Below, piece after piece: positions 38,584-50,598 of a DNA stretch of 64,000 nt; positions within the stretch are counted from its first letter, which is position 1, and each line of letters opens with the position of its first letter. Position numbers and translations under genes: made by a program. The notes below the pieces were generated by a model. That model was not told where the DNA came from. It searched no databases and saw only the letters and a list, made by a program, of their open reading frames with translations. The stretch is from the NCBI RefSeq assembly GCF_020882245.1, contig NC_083597.1:54352152-54416151 (forward strand), in the 5' to 3' direction. The stretch is from Rhopalosiphum padi (lineage: Eukaryota; Arthropoda; Insecta; Hemiptera; Aphididae).

Positions 38584-39505
38584 TCTGCTCATTAGGTCTC
38601 AGAGTCACTGTAACCTTTGACCCTTTATAAACTTTGTCATTGGTACTATTCGCACTCCCTCTTGTAGTTTTTTATTGAGTTTATCCATAGTACTGGGCTG
38701 AATATTGTCAAATTTTGGACCAAAAATCAGTAATTATCCACAAAATTATATTTTTGAATATTTTGAATCTACGTTCTGTTGTGATAATAGTTACCACCAC
38801 CAATGTTAACTTGAGAAACTTAGAGAGTGCAAAAGATGCCTTATCGCTATACGTATAACCTATTTCTCATGCTCAATTCGTACTTAAGTATTAAAATTCG
38901 TTTAATTTTCGAAAGTCCAATCTTTTGTATCGCTTGTATTGGCTTTAATATTCAAGTATATTCAATAGTTACATAATTGTAGTCATCATCACGTTTATTA
39001 CCAGTATTATTCTTTTCGTAGCTCTAAAGTTTTGATAGCTCAAGTTGTATCGCCTATGGAGTCAATACGTTAAATAATATTCTTCAATAATTTTTACAAT
39101 CATTATATCATCACTTTATTTTAATAATAGTACTACTAAGTATAAAAGTAATTGCTACTTTTTTCGAGCTTCTTGTCATTTTAAATTCGTTCCAAATATT
39201 TGACATAAGCTAAATAAAAATGTAACTTCTAGTACCATATTTCATAAATTGAGATGACACGTCGTCTGAGCCGGATTTTTCAATTTGTCATATAGCTGTT
39301 TTGGTTTCCTCTAGAGTCTCGTCACGGATGTCAATCATTGGTTACGCCATTTGGTGTTCATCACCTCATACTAGATTTGATGTTGTCTCAGACTCTCAGC
39401 ATTAAATAAAGCTCTATGAAATAAAACCTCCATTTCTTAGTAATCATGAAATACCACGATTGTATCTCCATTTCGGTCAATTTTTAACCGGTACCGATAC
39501 GAACA
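38584..39505 (-). pseudogene. Decayed, internally deleted endonuclease/RT-type non-LTR retrotransposon ORF2
   Basis: Minus-strand blocks appear in the order of an ORF2 reverse transcriptase. About 39505-39420: KIDRNGDTIVVF then TKKWRFYFIEL (the domain entry '..RW..YF..L'). 39314-39141: LEETKTAI, a stop, QIEKSGSDDVSSQFMKYG, then NIWNEFKM (the 'AI..LK..K.PG.D.I..E..KYG...IW' block). 39063-39012: DSIGDT, a stop, AIKTLELRKE (the region after the YADD catalytic box). 38860-38801: YTYSDKASFALSKFLK ('RI..ANK.Y.AL.K.L.S'). 38782-38738: TTERRFKIFKNIILW. 38688-38584: KLNKKLQEGVRIVPMTKFIK then GQRLQ, stop, L ('IK.QRL.WLGH'). The copy has multiple stops and frame changes. The palm segment between IWNE and the YADD region is only ~120 bp, against several hundred in intact elements. 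It most resembles RTE/jockey-like ORF2s common in insects. Non-functional. Confidence 0.78.
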
Positions 39506-39632
39506 AATTATAAATGTTCCAAACTCGAACGGTAATATTAAACAATAATTTAACATATAAATGTATAGTCTGTCGACCATTTGTGTCGAATAATATATAT
39601 ACATATAATATATATGTATCTCACCAATCGAA
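39506..39632. other. AT-rich spacer upstream of RT remnant
   Basis: May still contain the 5' part of the non-LTR remnant, but similarity is no longer recognisable. Includes a TATATGTA/TACATATA palindromic AT segment near 39594-39618. Confidence 0.4.
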
Positions 39633-40183
39633 CCAGTGATGTAGCCAGAAATTTTAGTCAAGAAGAAAGCTAACATTTTTTTGATTGAACAATATGCGTA
39701 GGTAAGAGAAGACTCGAGGCTTACCTCGCCCCACCAAATTCAGAAAAATATTTTTATTAATATGCATTTATAGTAGTAGACATTATATAGTACGTAATCG
39801 AATTTCGAGTTCACCGTTTACCACAATAGACTTATTATGTTATGATGATAATCATCAAAAATAAAGTGATAATAATGCTACTTGGTTTTTATAATATGAG
39901 ATAAAATTTTCACAAAAAAATATTACATAAAAAAAAAAAGATAAATTCGAGATAATATGTTAATAGTATAACGTTTATTAATGTTGAGCGATAAATATGA
40001 TTGTTCGATTGTTAACTGTTAAAGGTTATGTAACACCCGCTAACACAATATAGTTAATACTCAACACGTAAACCACTACCACGCGAACTAGTATATAATA
40101 TATTATACTTAAGTACGGACCACGGAGGAGTGTAGCCCCTTTTACCCACCCCCATCCCAACCTTTCCACGGATATGCCACTGG
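39633..40183. mobile_element. Segment bounded by inverted CCAGTG-type motifs, possible degenerate element
   Basis: CCAGTGATGTAGCC at 39633-39646 has an inverted relative at the other side: the reverse complement of 40170-40183 reads CCAGTGGCATATCC. C- and G-rich blocks lie just inside (CTCGCCCCACC near 39727; CCACCCCCATCCC near 40147). CAGTGGCGTAGCC-like words followed by G-runs are familiar at the ends of insect repeats. Either this is one decayed element with inverted ends or two independent fragments. The right part overlaps the GC-rich island. Confidence 0.3.
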
Positions 40184-40630
40184 ATCGACCCGACGCCGCG
40201 GCAGACCGAGATTCGTGTATACCATAACTTATATATGTTGTTATATTATATAGCGGCGGCGGCGGCGGCGGCGGGAGCGGCCACATGACAACAAGTGCTA
40301 TACTATGTAATTCAATTGCTGCGCTCGGTGGTGACGATCGCGAATCGCTCATGTGATGCGGTGGCGTAGGTGGCAGCGGAGCGGCCCCGGGTGATGGCCG
40401 TCGGGTGTGATGGCGTGCGGGAGACACATGTAAAACACGCACATACGGCTGTGAGCCCTGCACCCGATGTATAATATGATATAACCGTGTACGCGATATA
40501 CAACAGCGCCGTCCACCGCCGCTGCCGCCGCCGCCGCCGTCGAGGGACCGCCGACCACCTCTGTTATTGATTTCCCAGCCGGCGACGGATGTTCGCGCGT
40601 GCTATAGGTATAGGACGATTCACCAAGCAT
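40184..40630. promoter_or_regulatory. GC-rich, CpG-rich island with GGC and CCG arrays
   Basis: (GGC)n at 40253-40275 and (CCG)n at 40515-40540 flank CpG-rich unique sequence. Overlapping minus-strand frames of 60-145 codons run through it, but they follow the repeats, conflict with one another and show no domain. As with the 19-20.5 kb island, a promoter, 5' UTR or noncoding regulatory role is plausible but not demonstrated. Confidence 0.3.
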
Positions 40631-41060
40631 GTTCACCCCAATTTTTTTTCGTTTAATAATGAATTCAATCACATCATAGAGGATAGACTTCTTTAAAAAT
40701 AGTTCTACACAAAAATAAATAAAAACGCGATGTCGGGTCTAGTATTTAACTACTTGGACAATTTGTACAAATTATAAATATTGGTGGGTTATCAGTATTA
40801 ATTACTATAATCCCCGCATCTTCCAAATAACTATTATTCTTACTACACAAAGACACTAAGTTACATAACTTAAAAACTACTAATTTGCATATTAATTATG
40901 ATACTTCAAAATATGCAGAAAACTATCTAATGTATTGTTTAAAAAAGAGTGCTAATTTAAAAACCATAGACCATCTCCCCGAGACACTCCTTAAGTAGTA
41001 CCAAAAATCTCCAAAACTATTATCTCTAAATATATTTAAATACATTTTTTAATAATTGCA
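40631..41060. other. AT-rich spacer
   Basis: No gene or repeat recognised. Confidence 0.5.
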
Positions 41061-41246
41061 TTATCGAAGAAAAACAAATGAGTATGCTTGGTAAATATAC
41101 ACCGTCGGCTTGTCCTTGTCATCTTCGACGTCGTTAATGCCGCAGGTGTTGATACTGCAGCCATACCACACGTTGCTTTTGAATCTTCCTGCACACCCAT
41201 TCGACCGTGGACCAATTGGTTGTTCACCCAATCCGAACTGCACATG
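41061..41246 (-). other. Unassigned complex open frame, possible orphan exon
   Basis: In otherwise AT-rich surroundings this GC-elevated segment is open on the minus strand for ~60 codons. The translation is of ordinary complexity: FGLGEQPIGPRSNGCAGRF, then a WYGCSINTCG cysteine cluster, then an acidic DVEDDKDKP. It has no ATG; a TGA lies just upstream at 41247-41249, but a TGTGCAG acceptor-like word ends at 41238, so an internal exon 41061-41237 is conceivable. A second frame on the same strand and one on the plus strand are also open here, which weakens the case. No homologue recognised. It may also be a fragment of an unknown mobile element. Confidence 0.15.
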
Positions 41247-41308
41247 TCATTGCGCGTACATTCACGCTGTTGTGTTTATCCACAAAAAACAGTTTTGATA
41301 ACCCAACT

Positions 41309-41323
41309 CCCCCCCCCCCCCCC
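41309..41323. repeat. C15 homopolymer
   Basis: Fifteen consecutive C, rare in DNA this AT-rich. On the other strand it is a G15 run. Confidence 0.9.
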
Positions 41324-43430
41324 AAAGTCGATAACACCACACCAAACGCTCAATCTATTTTTCAGCTATATCTACTTCTTCTTCAGTTTCATTTTCGATT
41401 GACACACGTTACCCACGTAACACAATACATAATAAAGTGATTGAAACACAACACAATAATAATATGATTCAGTCGCATAATTGTAAAAGGACAAGTGGGG
41501 ACAAATACGCCCCTGAAATTTTTGTGAGAGCATTAAAGTACTATTTTTCTCCAGGTATCAATCAAGTTATATTTCGATTTTAGTGAATTAATTATCCCCT
41601 CCCCTATAATTTTTACCCAATTACACAATATCCATATAGAATAATGTTGTTGTTTGCACGCATTGCACATAGCTACACAAAATAATAAGTTCTTATGGAA
41701 CACATTTTTAAACATTAAAATCAAATAATATTTAGTTTAATCCTGAAGAGGAACTGGATAAACGGTACTTGTCGAATATTTAAGTATCGAGGATTATAAT
41801 ATTTATAGGTTTCATGCCTCAATTATAGTAGCCTACAATTAACTGCTGTTTCTATATTTATAACACCTAGTAAGGTTTTTCTATTTTAGAAGAATAACTA
41901 TTTTCAACTATTATGTTCGAAATCATAACAATCACATTTTTTCAACGTTGTCTGAGACAAATACTTTAAGTTGCTTTTATTCAAATAATAGCAATTTTTT
42001 GAACCAATTGAAACCAACCTTATAGTTTTATTAAAATAGCTTTATGCTATTGTTTAAATGTAAATACAATTAACATGTGCTTATACATTTTTTAATAATA
42101 TTATTATTTATTTCCATACACAATTATTAACACTCTTTATTATAATTTAAAATTGGAGATTTCACTATTATCTACACAATATGTCTTATAATTATTTTCA
42201 TTTATTAATAAATATAAGCAACTAAATTGTTGATTCTTTCATTTTTAATATAGGTTTTAACGTTCTAAAGTTTTGAACATTATTATAGTCATTAAGGGAA
42301 GTTCATTAAATTACATTTTATGATAAAGTAATAAAACTAAAATTTTTGAAATGTAATTATATTGTTTCTATAGATTTTAAAACGAAATTAAAACTAACAT
42401 TTTAATGTCCAAATATATTTTTACTTGGAGAGATTTAGCAAAACAATAAAGTTTATATAACAAAATATTATACAACATTGATACTATAAAATAAATTAAA
42501 GAAAATAATGTAAAACCCGGGAAGATCTTGTCGAATAATTTAATTATCACCAGCTTAGAAACTGTATTGTAATTTATATATATTACAAGTAAGAACATCA
42601 GAGATTTTTAGACGGTGCTGAACAATTGAATATCCTTTTTTTTTGCCTAATTTCGCATAAAATGTACTATTATAACACGATTGAAAACCAAATTAAATAT
42701 CATATGTAATATACATAATATTATATTAAATATACAAATTATAAATTTCAGAATCGATCGTATTCAAAATACTGTGAATACATTTAACCAAGAACTAATC
42801 ATTATTATCTACAATTTTTTTCTCAATTACATGCACTGGACTGACAATATATGATCATCCATTAGAATTAGTTAAAATTAGCTATATTATTATTATTATT
42901 ATTTTTGAATAAATATAATGATTTGTGGAGAACTGATATCATTATTGTTATTTTTAATAGCATAAAAGATAGATAATCATATGTTCATCGGTAGGTGCGT
43001 TCAGCCATTGTAAGTTTTATCGTTTTTTGTGAATGTATACCTACCGTGTACCTACCACAGAATAGATTGAATATAGTAAGTCTAACACTAAGTAAATATT
43101 ACCTATATAAAATCGTTAGCTGCCACACGCGGAGTAGAGTACTTTTATACAGTTATTTGCACCAGAATTTTCCCTCCTTAACTGTATATTTAAGTTAACA
43201 TTAACAGTGATAATAACATATTTTTGGCCAACCCAGCAGTGATCATTTGTTGTCTTGAGCTTTTACAAAAGAAAGCTGTGAATTAATGATTAGTTCTCGA
43301 GTAAATCAACAAAACATACTATGAATTCGACTAATTCTGAAATTTATAAATTGTTTATTTGATATTTTGATAATACATAATATCATGCATATAAATTATA
43401 AAGTTGTATATTACACATAATATTTTATTT
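41324..43430. other. AT-rich noncoding DNA
   Basis: No gene seen. A more complex segment at 41480-41620 includes AGTGGGGACAAATACGCCCC, possibly a repeat fragment. A (TTA)n run lies at about 42885-42903. Confidence 0.5.
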
Positions 43431-43569
43431 GGTGCATAATCGGATTATAATTTATTTTATCAGGTAAAAAGGGATCGGTGAGGCCTCGTGTTACTAATTT
43501 AGTGCGCAATCGGGCTATGATTTTTTTTAGGTCAAAAAAGGAAAAAGTGACCATCATATTTGGAGTGCT
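43431..43569. repeat. Two-unit imperfect tandem repeat (~70 and ~63 bp)
   Basis: Unit 1 starts GGTGCATAATCGGATTATAA at 43431; unit 2 starts AGTGCGCAATCGGGCTATGA at 43501. Each continues with a T-rich stretch, a GGT(A/C)AAAAAGG-like block and a GTGA block. A third start (GAGTGCT) appears at 43563. Despite divergence the minus strand stays open through both units (84 codons, 43411-43665), but the unit length is not a multiple of three, so repeat-protein coding is unlikely. Confidence 0.6.
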
Positions 43570-46550
43570 TTCAAAGGTCGTATGTTGCCTAATGATAGTT
43601 TCGTATAGGATATTCGTATTATTTTTAGAAAAAAAATTGTAAATCATTTTATTTATTGATATCAAATAATAGCTTAATTATTTTGATACTGTCAAATTCT
43701 TATACGAGTACATTATTCAATTGTAAATGATTGAAATTATTATTTATCTATACGGCAATTTAGTAAATAAATAGAAAAATAAAAATAATATTAAATGTTA
43801 TTTTATAAAATAAAATGTAATGTGCAGCCATTATACGTTTAAAGTATTAAAGCGATAGTAATGCTGTAATTGTGAAATGTCATAAAAATTGAACTTAATA
43901 CTTAGAACAAATCAAAACATTTATCGACATGAATGTAAACGTTTCCTGAAAGAACTTTTATCATGCAACTATACATAAATATTACATGTATAAATAATAA
44001 AGAGAAAAATAAAATTCTCAAAGTGTAGAGTATTACTAAAAATAGAAATCACTATCATATAATTAAATAGGTATATCTATACATGCAATATAAATTAAAT
44101 AATTTTTATGGGATTCGATATCGATCATATATTTATATTAAAATAAACAGTCTATATTATATTATAATTCCCTTAAAATATATAATAAAATACAAAACTC
44201 ATGTGTGAGAAATTGAGAGTATTTTATAGTAAAAAATTGGATATAGTTTGAAGTGTTATTATGAGAAAAGAGAGTAGACAAAGATAAAAAAATTAGTTTT
44301 TAAATAATCGAAAAAACTAAAAGAACGAAAAATATAGTCCCGAAGAAACACAACTTTGACAAAATATATTTTATTTTTTGTTATAAAATGAATAATCACC
44401 CATATGGGCTTGACATTCTCAACAAACATTTGTATTTCAACACATTTTGGTTCTTTGCAACATTTTATAGACAATTGAAATTTTCAACTATTTTTGATTT
44501 GTGTAGATAAAATGTTTATTTCTTGGTCAATAATCTAATACAAGTTAGGGTTTTTCATTAGCTGTTTTAAAACTATTTAATTTAATTGAAAAAAACACAA
44601 TCTGAATTTTTTTTTATGTATAACAAGTTATGTTGTTATTCAAAAAATATTATCTGTATAAACCTGAAATACCCCACTATTCTTTAAATAAAGATTTTCT
44701 AAGCAAAATTACATTTTAGACAAATTTTAATACCGATAAGTAAAAGATCAGTTGACTTATTTTTTTTTCTCTTATCCACTAGTAAATTATTAGATTTAGA
44801 GTGCAATTTAAAGAAAATTTGAAATTTTTGAGAAATATTAATGACTATAGGTCTCACCCTTAAGTTTATTAGCATAATATAATTTATAGACCTACCATAA
44901 ATAATAAATTCCCCATATTACAAATTTTCCGCTCTACCAGCTGTAGGATATGAAATTATGCATTCATATTTAAATCTTGTAACAGTTATAACCCAAAATC
45001 ACATATTTTATCAAATCATTAATTAATAATATATAGTATAGTTATTATTATTTACTACCATGGTTTAAATGATATTATATTATTTAAACTTGATACGTTA
45101 ATTAAAATAATAATTGATGACCTTTTTTTTTAATATTAAATTAAAGAGATTGTTCATAATATTCTGTTATATCGACCAAATACCAAATAAACTTACATAA
45201 ACATAAACCTAACCTATAATTCAGTTACATTTATAATAGATTTTGATAACAAAATTAGTTATAAAAATACCGACTATAGAATCATTAAAATATTTCAATA
45301 GTACTATTTGAAAAAAAATATTGAACGAACTAAATTGATTATTTCACATAAGAAAAATCCATTAAATGTACTGTCAATCTCCCAAGACGTGTTCAGTAAT
45401 TAATGAACATGAGTTAAACTTGAAATAAGCATTAAGTTTTGATTAAATTGTTCAGACTAAATCAAAAGTTCAATTAATATTTAAGTTATTTGTTTAAAAT
45501 ACATTGAATTATTATTTATTCAAAGTATTAGTTCTAAATCTATGTACTAAATAATTATTTTTATTCAACTGATATTGTCGTTTTACGAATATTATTTCTA
45601 TAACTATTTAGTACAAATTATGCAATTGCTACGCAATATTATTCTATACAATTCATTATCTGCATCAATATTGCAATGGAAATTCTATACCTAAATCAAC
45701 CAACTATAAATTACCTTTACTCTCTTTGGATTTATAGTCCATTGTCCTAAAATATAATTCGACCAACTACTGTGACAAGTCTCGTGTTAAAAACACGTGG
45801 GTACAAAGAAGTTCGTCACGATGATAATTGTCCACTCATCTAATCCATAGTGGTTTACACCTCGATAAAATTGTATTACTTTAATCACAAATAATTATAC
45901 AGCTTTAATGATATTGTAAATATTATATCGCACCACCGCTAACTAAAAGGTATTCTTAATAAAGTTATTGAAGATGTTGCAAATTAACAAACTTGGTCAA
46001 ATTGAAAGACGATTTTGTAAATTGTATAATAAACTTTAATAATAAAAAGTAAAATACCTGCATTGAATATAATAGAATTACATTATTTATATAACTATAT
46101 AAAATGCATTGTTTAACACTTAATTGACATGATAATTATAATTATAATTTACGTAATGCTGTGAATAATGATAACATCCCTATTCCAACACACATTAATA
46201 ATATTTGATTGATATTTATAACTGTTAATAATGATATGCATATGCATACTTGGAATGCAATGAAAATGTTTTATTTTTAACGAAGTCAAGTACGAATAAA
46301 ATATTTTAAAAATTGCTTAATTATTATTATACGATTATACATTTATAGATCGGCATTGACGGATAGATATGTTTGCTATATTTTATGACTCATATAGATA
46401 AATGTAGCATGACAAATTTTACTTTGTCATACAATATGAAAAATTGAAAGTCACGTTTAAAATTTAAGTTTTTAAATGCTTAAAACTATAACGCGTAATG
46501 CTATAATGCGTAGTTATATAATAGATTAATGTTATAATAACAATAACAAT
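43570..46550. other. AT-rich noncoding DNA
   Basis: No gene seen. A modestly complex patch lies at 45715-45880 (with AAAACACGTGGG, an E-box-like CACGTG at 45794-45799). The rest is low-GC. Confidence 0.5.
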
Positions 46551-46743
46551 TAATTTCCCGTTATAAAACGTGAGGTCGTTGTGTATATTTTTGAAACTAT
46601 GACCATTTTCTGGCCACCGGAAACATAACAGCGTGTGATAACCCAAAATCTGTTGGGAAAGACAGCAGCGGACAATATAATGATTCGCCGATAGCCCTAA
46701 TTCCCGCCTTTTGCCACGGACAAACTCGTCCCTTCACCAAAGC

Positions 46744-46752
46744 TATATAAAG
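46744..46752 (+). promoter_or_regulatory. TATA-box-like word
   Basis: TATATAAAG in a GC-elevated context, 20-30 bp upstream of AT-rich sequence rather than a clear TCAGT-type initiator. Listed as a weak candidate only. Confidence 0.15.
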
Positions 46753-47302
46753 TCCTCTTTTATTATATACGTATATACTCGTATATACAATCGATCGTTC
46801 ATCGACGAAAAGCAAACCGGGCGATGGAACGAAAGCGGTAGTGCGTGGTATATATACACCTATATATAGCTAGAGTGACGATAACGGTGGCGGGACAAAA
46901 TCAGTAATTTTCAAGAGACAAGCGGCACAATGTGGTAGAAGGGGCATGTAAGAGAGGGGGGGAAACGATAATATAGAAGAGCGTTCGCTCAGAATTAGTT
47001 CCGTTCGGTCCCTTTAGCAAACAACATAGACCTTTACCAATAAAGAGAGAGGCGCTAACCGAGAAATAGAGCCCTCTACTCGACTAAAAACCACCTCCTC
47101 TATGTATTATTGTGTGTATATGTATCTGCGCACGCGCGCTAGTGCGTATCTATGAGTGTGAGTGTGTATGCGCATACACATATGTGTATGTGTTTGTGGG
47201 TAGAAGGGTGCATGGGGTGGGGGGCTTTGGTCGCGTTTCACAAGCAAAACTCGTACATACATAAACACACATACACATACTCTCACACTTTAACCCTTTT
47301 AT

Positions 47303-47366
47303 ATGTATGTGTATGTGTATGTGTATGCGTATGTGTATGTATATGTGTATGTGTATGTGTGTATGT

Positions 47367-47440
<74 letters not shown>
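47303..47440. repeat. Compound (TATGTG)n then (GT)34 microsatellite
   Basis: Interrupted TATGTG/TGTATG hexamers at 47303-47371 run into a pure (GT)n of 68 bp at 47373-47440. The inverted CA-rich segment at 47262-47288 and the 18 bp palindrome at 47163-47180 lie just upstream. Confidence 0.95.
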
Positions 47441-47443
<3 letters not shown>

Positions 47444-47950
47444 ACTTGTAAACCTCATCCCTGGATGATGACGTCTATCTCGACGTTCAGAGGATCAATA
47501 CCGATACGATGAGCTTGTTTTAAGCGGCTTCAATCCATACAGATAGAACATAATATGGTCCAAACAATCAGAATAATATTTATATATATGTATATACACA
47601 TACATACATTATACGCATGCGTACGTTGTTGTATGAGCTATATTTTTTATTTCTATTTTTTCACTCTTTCTTCTCTAACCCTTCAAATCATTACGTATGC
47701 AAACGCGTATGTAATCTCGGCAGGGTTGGCCGGACACATTCGTTATGAATTATCCACAGAGACCTTTAATCCGGATGCGCGGGCATCGCCGTCGTTTTGC
47801 ATTGAAAGCGCAATGTTTTCGATCTACCCTTCCTGCGGCGGTCTGATGAACAATAGCTTTTGTTTTGCGAACACCCAAACCCGAGCACTATACGCGTATT
47901 TATGATAAGAAGTACCGACGGCATCCGACACAGGCAAATTGTATGAATAT

Positions 47951-49578
47951 ATGCCTACTTTTTTGCGACCGTCTAAAGAAGAATTGCTCGTCGTGACTCA
48001 ATTTATATTCGAACACAGTATACCACCACATTACTACATTTACTAGATACGGCGTACAAACTGCTAACCCCCTAAATATAGATTCGTTATTTTCATTAAG
48101 GTGCTCCTATGTGACACTAGATTAACATCATTAAATTAATTAGTTCTTATATTAGACAACAGATATTTTAATCATCGATTTATTTATTTTTTTTTTATAA
48201 TCTCAATTGAATTTTTTAATCTAATGAAAACAAATTTGTTTCAAACTGTGTTCACTATATATATATATCATGGTGCGATATTTCAAACAGTATTATAACC
48301 GTTTTATTTTCATAGTATCATAGGTCGAGACTACATCACATATAATACAATATAATATAGGTAAATATAATATTCTATGATTATACATTTAAATCATATT
48401 ATCTCTATAGTATTTTGATTAATATTCACGAGAAATTCATTAATAATAATTTTATTGCGTTTGTATAAAAATAAAAATTCAAATTTTCATATTGTAATTG
48501 TTTGAATCAATATAATTATTTATTATCAAAATTTTTAATGTATATAAATTTATTGAAACCCTAGTTGATTTTTATAAGGTAAATTTCTCTAAATAGGTAA
48601 ATTTCAGAATAAAACACATAAGAAACCGAATAAAGTATCATAACAATTGAAAAATGTGTATACAATTTAATAAAACGTACTCTTAGTGTTGCATAAAGAT
48701 AGAAGTGAAATATCGTTTCAACATAATTTTATTATGGTAATATAAAACTGTTAGTTTTATTTTTATAAAACTACTACACATGTTATCGCAATTTCCGAAT
48801 AAAAATACCTGACAAGTATATACATTTTAACGAGTTTAGCCTTACACTATACAAAATAAAATAATATAGTACCTTTTGTAAAAATGAATTTAGTTTAATT
48901 TGTAAAATAAATATTAACATTTAAATGCAATTCAAAGTAAAAACACTGTGTTTTTAATATCCTCATAATTTTTTTCTGATAATTGTATTATATAATTTTG
49001 TTTTTACTTCAAAATTATTTCATTTTATATATAAAATTAAAAAAAAAACATTTAGAACCGTCATTAAATAATCATAACCAAACATTCTACATGTAATAAT
49101 TAATACATGGTAACAACTAACAATCATCTAAAACATAATTGAAACAAATAATTTAATAGTGACGTCATAATATGTCAAATATTAATTGACCAACAAGTTA
49201 CAACTAATATAAACTATAATAATATTATGTTACACTAAATAATTAGAAAGATAGTCACTATAATAAATTGAATAAAACTGTATCACTACAAAGCGCAAAA
49301 ATGTATAAATAGCTGATCTTTCATCATTTTATTTTTTATGGCTGCCATTTAGTATGAGGTCTATTAAAAACTTTAAGACTTTAGTATGTGATTAACCTCT
49401 ATAAAATTATATATCCAAAAAAATTATAGTATTAGTATGTGGTCTACCAAATGAAATATTATTATTATTATTATAAATATTACTTTATTTTAATTTTGTA
49501 CTGATAATAAATGAAAAAAGTTATTTAACTTAATAGTTTAAATTTTACTAAAAATAAAAATGTAACTAAAAAAATAAT
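47951..49578. other. AT-rich noncoding DNA
   Basis: No gene or repeat family recognised. Confidence 0.55.
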
Positions 49579-49638
49579 ACTTATTTACTAAAATATAAAC
49601 ATTTTACAACTTATTTACTGAAATATAAAAACGTTTCT
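49579..49638. repeat. Two-copy 30 bp tandem duplication
   Basis: ACTTATTTACTAAAATATAA at 49579 is repeated as ACTTATTTACTGAAATATAA at 49609. The rest of each 30 bp unit is similar. Confidence 0.65.
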
Positions 49639-50598
49639 ACTTTAAAATAAACGACTGTCGCATAAAAGTATTCAAATGGATCAATCTTGTAGTTCTCTTT
49701 CCACCGTGCTTGTATACGTACTTTAGTAAAGTATCTTAAAATGAGTACCTAATAAATATAATTAGGTATGACGTATAAATAAATATATATATGCCTATAT
49801 TATATGAACCACACTGAACATTTTGTTGATCCAACTACTTACGCAAACACTCCAAAGGTTTTGTAAATTTGTGGAGACCACTTCGCTAAAAAAAATAATA
49901 AAAAGAATATGTGATACGGTGATGCTGGATATTCTTTCAGGGTATTTGTTTAGGCACATAATATAGTTATTCATACGTCATTACTACGTACCTAATTAAA
50001 TTTATAACATATTTTTAATAAACTTTACTAATGCAATACTTATTAAGCATGGGAAACAAATTATATGTTTTTTACGCTGTATTTTAAATTAATAACATTT
50101 TTATATTTCCGTTAATAAACATTGTTTTTTGTTTTTTTAGTAAAAAAAAATTTTTTTTTTAACTTTCGCAAAAGTATTTTCGTATCTGTGTTTACGATAA
50201 GTAGTAAAAATAACGTTGAAGGTGATTTTGAAAATAGAAAATTTGATATAGTTTGTACTTAATTAAAAATCGAAATAATAATTCCCAATATTTTTTTTTA
50301 TGATCGGGAAAATCAAACAAAAAATTAAGGAAAACGGGAATTTTTACAAAAATCCAATATTATTAAAATAATTGTTTAGTAACCATTACTAAAAAACTTT
50401 ACTTTATACAATATACTTAAGACTTTACATATTATTCTTATTATTAATTATACGAAATTAAACTTTAAAAATAATGTAGATTAATATTTAATTTTAATAT
50501 TGACTCAAAAGTTAATAACAGTAATATAATAATATAGTATAAATATATACATGTTTTATTTTAGCTACATGAAAAAAAAACATATCATGAAATAGACT
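49639..50598. other. AT-rich noncoding DNA
   Basis: No gene seen. The stretch at 49800-49960 is a little more complex (GTGGAGACCACTTCGC). Poly(A)/poly(T) runs occur at about 50143-50160. Confidence 0.5.

Larger units (their letters stand above)
46551..47950. promoter_or_regulatory. Long GC-elevated island with TATA-like box and giant (GT)n tract
   Basis: Non-repetitive, GC-elevated sequence at 46555-47060 is followed by TG/CA microsatellites (47100-47441) and another unique segment (47445-47935). A TATATAAAG word at 46744-46752 fits the TATA consensus, but no initiator or exon downstream could be fixed. A plus-strand frame from 47555 to 47905 has a complex C-terminal half yet starts from AT- and CA-rich repeats and shows no domain. 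The best description is a regulatory or promoter-like island. Confidence 0.3.

Noticed and set aside
40026..40463. 145-codon minus-strand frame through the GGC array
   Set aside because: Overlaps two other minus-strand frames in the same island, follows repeat composition, and shows no recognisable motif.
47150..47458. ~100-codon frames on both strands across the (GT)n tract (Thr-His and Val-Cys repeats)
   Set aside because: Pure dinucleotide repeats are open in every frame; not coding.
47555..47905. 116-codon plus-strand frame with a complex C-terminal half
   Set aside because: Starts in AT/CA repeat sequence, with no domain, signal peptide or splice support. Kept only as part of the island description.
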